Below are positions 13,703 through 17,693 of a stretch of 17,693 nucleotides of DNA, one piece after another. Numbering within the stretch: position 1 is the first letter of the stretch; each line of letters opens with the position of its first letter. The position numbers and the translations under genes were made by a program. The notes beneath the pieces are model-generated. The model saw nothing but the letters and a program-made list of their open reading frames with translations, was not told the origin of the DNA and searched no databases. Origin of the DNA: Desulfobulbus sp. (GTDB lineage Bacteria > Pseudomonadota > Gammaproteobacteria > Burkholderiales > Rhodocyclaceae); NCBI GenBank assembly GCA_009782025.1, contig WQUQ01000001.1, positions 1 to 17,693 of the forward strand, in the 5' to 3' direction.

Positions 13703-16700
13703 ATGGCGCACAAAATTGACATCATCATCCCTTGCTACAACTACGGGCATTTTCTCGATGACTGTCTGAGCGCGGTGACGAGCCAGACGCGCGGGGATTT
13801 TTCCGTGTTGCTGATGGACAATGCCTCGACCGACGACACAGCGGAAAAGGCCGCCGCATGGATGCAGCGCGATACGCGCATCCGCTACCAGCGCAATGAC
13901 AGCAATATCGGCGCGGTCAACAATTTCCAGCGCGGTTATGAACTGACCCAGGCCGATTACGTGGTCATCCTGCCGGCCGACGATCTGTGGCAGCCGGAAT
14001 TTCTCGCCGCCACCTGCGACGCCCTCGACCAGCACCCGCACTGCGCCTATGCCTGGAGCGGCTGGGGAACCTGCCGTCAGCCGGACGACTTCATGGGCCA
14101 GATGACCACCGTGCCGCATGAAGAAAGCGGCCCGGTCGACGACATGCCCTTTCTCACGCTGCAAAACTACATTCCTTTGTCTTTTGGCGTTTTCCGGCGC
14201 AGCGCCTGCGACCAGGCCGGCGGTCTCTACCCCCGCTTCCTGCCGATGCTGGGCGATCTCTACCTGTGGATGCGCCTCAGCGCGGTGGGCCAGGGCTATT
14301 TCGTCAATCGCCAACTGGGACGCCTGCGCATGCACGGCAGCAATGCCACACACGAACTCCACACCACCGGGCGCAGCGCCTATGACTGGATATACATCCT
14401 TGATCTGGTTTTTGCATCCGAGCGCTGGCCCAAGCCGATTCGGCTGCTGGCCAAGGCTCGCCAGATTCAACTGCTGACCGGCGAAAAAATCAGCGCGGCG
14501 GTGCGCGCCTTCGGCAACGACAAGACGCTGCCCATCATTCAGGACTACATCAAGGCCGACCGGCTCGATCTCTATCTGATCGCCGCCCTGGCCATTCGCG
14601 GTTATCCCGAGGCCGTTCAGTTGAACGACACGGCCAGCGACGTGGACGATCTGCTGGCCGAGGTCATCGATCAGGCGCCGAAGGATTCGGCCTTCAACCT
14701 GCTCGGCCAGGCGGGCGGGCAGAGCGAGGCGATGGCCCGGCGGCGCTTGAACAAATCGTATGAAACCTGGCAAAACAAGCGCAGCTTCATTGCCGGCGAC
14801 ATCAAGATCATCGAGCAGGACATGGCCCGCTGGAAAAGCCAGCCGGCCTTCCAGATTCTGCTGCGCCTGGACGAATCGGCCCGCGCCAGGCTGGCCGACA
14901 CCCTGGAAAGCCTGAACCGCCAGTTCTATGGCAACTGGCGCATCGACATCGTGACCTCCGTCAGCCCGCCTGCCGGTATCGAGGCCGTCGCCAATCTGGG
15001 CTGGCATAGCGTGGAAAATGCAGCCGATGGCGGCCAATACAAGGCCCAGCTTGATCTGCTGGTCGCCGCCCGGCGCTGCGACTGGATCATCGAACTGCCC
15101 GCCGGCGCGGTGCTCGACCCGCTGTGCCTGTGGCGCATCGCCAGCGAGAGCGAGAGCGAGAACAACCGCGACCGCGACCGCGAGGTTGACACCACTCGCA
15201 GCGCGACCGCTTTCTACGTCGACGACGATGTCATCAGCAGCAGCGGCGACCGTACCGCGCCGCGCTTCAAGGGCGAACTGGATGGCGAATGGTGCCGCTC
15301 GGCCGACCTGATCGGCCCGCTGTTCGTCCGCCGCCAGGCGCTGCGCGCGGCGGGTGGCGTCAGCGCCAGCAACGAGAGTCCGTGGTACGACCTCTTGCTG
15401 CGCCTGCTCGAAGCGGGCGACGCCAGCGCCATCCGCGCCATTCCCGACGTTCTGCTGAGTTACCGCGACGCCTTTCCCACCAGCCAGCCGGCCTGCATGA
15501 CCACGCTCGCCGAGCATTTGACACGGTTACAGGAGGATTGCGACGTCGCCCCGACTTCACCGGATACCTGGCGCGTCATCCATTACCGGCGCGCCGAACC
15601 GCTGGTTTCGCTCCTCATTCCCAGCGGCAACGCCCTGGAATTCATCGCGCCCGGCATCAACAGCATTCTGGAAAAAACCGCCTACGACCATTACGAACTG
15701 ATCGTGGTGGCCGACGCCGACGCCGCCGACCCGGAACTGCGGCAATGGCTGAACGAACTTTCCAGGCGCGGTGACCGCCCCATTCAGGTCATTGCGCCGA
15801 CCCACAGCGCCCCCAATCGCGCCGCCGCCCTCAATCAGGCCGCCCGCGCCGCGCGCGGCGACTATCTGGTGCTGCTCAGCGAAGATACGCGGATCTTGCA
15901 GGAGCGCTGGCTCGACGAACTGCTCGCCCAAGGGCAGCGGCCCGGCATCGGGGCCGTCACGCCCAGGCAGGTGCAACCGCAATCCGGCTTGCTCGAAAAT
16001 GCCGGCTACACGCTCGGCATCGATGGCCTGGCCGGCGCTCCGGGGCGCGGCAGCGAAAAACTGGCGAGCGCCGGCTACCTGAACAGGCTGCAAGTCTGCC
16101 GCGAGATTTCAGCCGCACCGACCAGTTGCCTGCTGGTCTCGAGGGCGGATTACCTGGCCGTCGGCGGCCTGGATGAAACCTTGCTTGCCGACCTCGCCGC
16201 CGACATCGATTTCAGCCTCAAACTGCGCGATCTGGGCCGCCGGCTGATCTACACCCCCTTCGCCACGGTCGTCCATTACGGCAACATCGCCGAACGCGAT
16301 TTCTCCTTCAACCCGGTCGCCATCGCCGAAAAACTGCTGGCCGAAACCCGCTCGAAACAGACCGTCCAGCACCGCTGGCGGGCGCATCTGGCCCACGATC
16401 GCCGTTGGAGTCCCAACCTCAGCCTCGAAACCGAAGCCGTCGCCATCGAAACGCGTCACCTGCCGACCTGGCGCTACCTGCCGGGACGAGTGCCACGCAT
16501 TCTGACGCGCTACGTGCCAAACGGCCAGGGCCTCTATCGCATCGAACAGCCCTTGCGCGCGGCGCGCATGGCGGGCCTGGTCCAGGAGTGCAATACGCCC
16601 CAGGTCAATGAATGCTACAACCCGGTCGAACTGGCCCGCTGCGGCGCCGATTCGCTGATCGCCCAACTCTTCCTGCACGATGGCCGTCTGTTGGAACTCC

Positions 16701-17473
16701 AGGCCTACCGGCGCTTCGCGCCCGACGCCTTCATCATCTACAGTTGCGACGACCTCTTGACCGACATGCCGCTGAAAAGCGTGTTCCGCAAAAACGTCCC
16801 CGCCGATGCCCGCCGGCGCTACCAGGCCGGCCTGCGCCACTGCGATCGCCTGGTGGTCAGCACACCGTATCTGGCCGAGACCTCCCGCCATTTCATCGAC
16901 GACATCCGCGTCGTGCCCAATCGCCTGGTCAGGGAGTTCTGGATGAACCTCAACCCGTCCCGACGAACCAGCAAGCGGCCCCGCATCGGCTGGGCGGGCG
17001 GCACGGGACACCAGGGCGATCTGGAATTGATCAAACCCGTCATCGAAGCGACCCGCCATGAAGCCGACTGGATTTTTTTCGGCATGTGCCCGGCCGAAAT
17101 CCGCCCCCTGCTCGCCGAATATCACGAACTGGTCGGCTACGACGCCTATCCGCAAAAACTGGCCTCGCTCGATCTCGACATCGCGGTCGCCCCTCTGGAG
17201 GACATCCCCTTCAATTACGGCAAGAGCAACCTGCGCCTGCTCGAATACGGGGCGCTGGGCCTGCCTGTCGTCTGTTCCGACGTGTTGCCCTACCGCGATT
17301 CCCCGGCAACGCGCGTCGCCAACGACCCGGCCTTGTGGATCGCCGCCCTGCGCGAACGCATCCACGACCTCGACGCCGCCCTGCGCGAAGGCGCACGCCT
17401 GCGCGCGTGGGTCGAACGCCACTACGTGCTCGAAGATCACATTGACGAATGGCTGGCGGCGCATCTGCCGTGA
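13703..17473 (+). CDS. Multi-domain glycosyltransferase (GT2-like modules plus GT4-type)
   Basis: A 1256-residue cytoplasmic enzyme expected to add several sugars to a growing surface glycan. Domain 1 (about 1-230) is an intact GT2: IDIIIPCYNYGHF, MDNASTDDT (38-46) and PADD (91-94). Residues 235-370 are helical. Domain 2 (about 375-620) keeps the late part of a GT2 (FYVDDDV 504-510, LIGPLFVRR) but its front is poorly conserved. Domain 3 (about 633-865) is a GT2 with PLVSLLIPSGNALEF, ADADAADP and SED (726-728) in the DxD position. Domain 4 (about 929-1256) is GT4-like: RVPRILTRYVPNGQG, RPRIGWAGGTGHQGD and the donor-binding LLEYGALGLPVV with E1181. AAAGGA at 13690-13695 precedes the ATG. Donor sugars are unknown; one may be the CDP-sugar made upstream. 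Confidence 0.9.
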   Translation: MAHKIDIIIPCYNYGHFLDDCLSAVTSQTRGDFSVLLMDNASTDDTAEKAAAWMQRDTRIRYQRNDSNIGAVNNFQRGYELTQADYVVILPADDLWQPEFLAATCDALDQHPHCAYAWSGWGTCRQPDDFMGQMTTVPHEESGPVDDMPFLTLQNYIPLSFGVFRRSACDQAGGLYPRFLPMLGDLYLWMRLSAVGQGYFVNRQLGRLRMHGSNATHELHTTGRSAYDWIYILDLVFASERWPKPIRLLAKARQIQLLTGEKISAAVRAFGNDKTLPIIQDYIKADRLDLYLIAALAIRGYPEAVQLNDTASDVDDLLAEVIDQAPKDSAFNLLGQAGGQSEAMARRRLNKSYETWQNKRSFIAGDIKIIEQDMARWKSQPAFQILLRLDESARARLADTLESLNRQFYGNWRIDIVTSVSPPAGIEAVANLGWHSVENAADGGQYKAQLDLLVAARRCDWIIELPAGAVLDPLCLWRIASESESENNRDRDREVDTTRSATAFYVDDDVISSSGDRTAPRFKGELDGEWCRSADLIGPLFVRRQALRAAGGVSASNESPWYDLLLRLLEAGDASAIRAIPDVLLSYRDAFPTSQPACMTTLAEHLTRLQEDCDVAPTSPDTWRVIHYRRAEPLVSLLIPSGNALEFIAPGINSILEKTAYDHYELIVVADADAADPELRQWLNELSRRGDRPIQVIAPTHSAPNRAAALNQAARAARGDYLVLLSEDTRILQERWLDELLAQGQRPGIGAVTPRQVQPQSGLLENAGYTLGIDGLAGAPGRGSEKLASAGYLNRLQVCREISAAPTSCLLVSRADYLAVGGLDETLLADLAADIDFSLKLRDLGRRLIYTPFATVVHYGNIAERDFSFNPVAIAEKLLAETRSKQTVQHRWRAHLAHDRRWSPNLSLETEAVAIETRHLPTWRYLPGRVPRILTRYVPNGQGLYRIEQPLRAARMAGLVQECNTPQVNECYNPVELARCGADSLIAQLFLHDGRLLELQAYRRFAPDAFIIYSCDDLLTDMPLKSVFRKNVPADARRRYQAGLRHCDRLVVSTPYLAETSRHFIDDIRVVPNRLVREFWMNLNPSRRTSKRPRIGWAGGTGHQGDLELIKPVIEATRHEADWIFFGMCPAEIRPLLAEYHELVGYDAYPQKLASLDLDIAVAPLEDIPFNYGKSNLRLLEYGALGLPVVCSDVLPYRDSPATRVANDPALWIAALRERIHDLDAALREGARLRAWVERHYVLEDHIDEWLAAHLP
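15143..15183 (+). repeat. Two adjacent hexamer microsatellites inside the glycosyltransferase
   Basis: AGCGAG occurs three times (15143-15160), then five bases, then CCGCGA three times (15166-15183). Translated, this gives SESESE at residues 481-486, then two Asn and RDRDRE, a hydrophilic insert in the poorly conserved second GT2 module. Copy number changes would be in frame, adding or removing two residues per unit. Confidence 0.75.
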
Positions 17474-17483
17474 GGATAAGCGT

Positions 17484-17578
17484 CGTAGGGCGGCAGCTCT
17501 GCCCCGCCGGGGCGGCGCTTGTGGCGAGACAAAAGCAAGTTTGATGTTGAATCGGCGGGGCAGAGCCGCCGCCCTACG
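17484..17578. repeat. 26-bp near-perfect inverted repeat (REP- or MITE-like)
   Basis: Arm 17484-17509 (beginning CGTAGGGCGGC) and arm 17553-17578 (ending GCCGCCCTACG) are complementary at 25 of 26 positions; the single mismatch is at 17495 against 17567. They enclose 43 bases. It starts 11 bases after the glycosyltransferase stop. Outer GTAGGGCGG ends of this kind are typical of dispersed intergenic repeats in proteobacteria, and the transcript would form a very stable stem that could stop or protect the operon mRNA. A T-rich stretch (GATTTATTT) follows at about 17584. Confidence 0.75.
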
Positions 17579-17602
17579 GGCTTGATTTATTTCATCCCAG
17601 AT

Positions 17603-17631
17603 TTCCCATTTGCCCTTGGTTCAAATGGGAA
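17603..17631. terminator. 10-bp perfect hairpin, possible terminator or binding site
   Basis: TTCCCATTTG (17603-17612) and CAAATGGGAA (17622-17631) pair perfectly with a 9-base loop. No T-run follows on the plus strand, so intrinsic termination is uncertain; a symmetric protein-binding site is an alternative. Confidence 0.35.
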
Positions 17632-17693
17632 CCGATAGCGCAACTCATTGATTGTCAAGGCGTGTTGGTTCAGACTCCACGAAGAGATAGTGC

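Larger units (their letters stand above)
17474..17693. other. Non-coding tail after the glycosyltransferase
   Basis: No convincing gene is seen in these 220 bases. The first half is dominated by the large inverted repeat at 17484-17578 and the second by a 10-bp hairpin at 17603-17631. Composition drops toward A/T after 17580. This marks a probable end of the rightward gene train, though the locus may continue beyond the window. Confidence 0.6.

Noticed and set aside
12563..15517. A 984-codon open frame on the minus strand covering vapC, the CmcI gene and part of the glycosyltransferase.
   Set aside because: It crosses three convincing plus-strand genes, its peptide is low-complexity without recognisable motifs, and GC-rich codons routinely leave such antisense frames open.
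16109..17464. A 451-codon minus-strand open frame opposite the glycosyltransferase end.
   Set aside because: The GT4-type domain on the plus strand explains the region; the antisense frame is a composition effect.
1..17693. CRISPR array or insertion sequence.
   Set aside because: I found no regularly spaced repeats of CRISPR type and no transposase gene; the repeats seen are isolated pairs.

Overview
The window looks like GC-rich betaproteobacterial chromosome; a Rhodocyclales-type host is plausible from the protein flavour and strong third-position GC, but this is an impression, since no rRNA or marker gene is present. Two unrelated blocks meet at a tRNA gene.

Left block (1 to about 5730): the integrase-proximal end of a prophage or phage-like integrative element. 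Rightward genes encode a YqaJ-type recombination exonuclease with a long extra C-terminal region, a small protein of unknown function, a DUF2303/YfdQ protein, a possible 23-codon mini-gene, an ASCH-like phage protein, a small helix-turn-helix (excisionase-like) protein and an AT-rich HNH-AP2 endonuclease. The last converges, with overlapping stops, on a leftward tyrosine integrase. An AT-rich, repeat-rich spacer separates the integrase start from the 3' end of a tRNA-Thr(UGU) gene. This is the usual arrangement of an element integrated at a tRNA 3' end; the other junction lies left of the window.

Right block (5850 to 17473): a dense rightward gene train that looks like part of a surface-polysaccharide (O-antigen-like) locus. 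A diguanylate cyclase overlaps by four bases (ATGA) with rfbF (glucose-1-phosphate cytidylyltransferase). Then come rfbG (CDP-glucose 4,6-dehydratase), an RmlC-like epimerase, a C-methyltransferase of the TylC3/NovU/TcaB9 type and an NAD(P)-dependent sugar reductase, all overlapping. Together they predict a CDP-activated, C-methyl-branched 6-deoxyhexose; no 3-dehydratase (RfbH) is present, so a 3,6-dideoxyhexose is not the likely product. A VapBC toxin-antitoxin pair with its own operator-like repeats follows, then a CmcI-family ('cephalosporin hydroxylase') probable methyltransferase and a 1256-residue multi-domain glycosyltransferase. The train ends in a 26-bp near-perfect inverted repeat and a second 10-bp hairpin.

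Most notable points: coupling of a c-di-GMP synthase to a nucleotide-sugar operon, the predicted branched CDP-sugar, the chained multi-domain glycosyltransferase, the structurally odd tRNA at the integration junction, mutually exclusive hairpins before the HNH gene, the start/stop-nested mini-gene, and an apparent reading-frame irregularity at the YqaJ gene's 3' end. Each gene family here is known; I see no unambiguous wholly new system.
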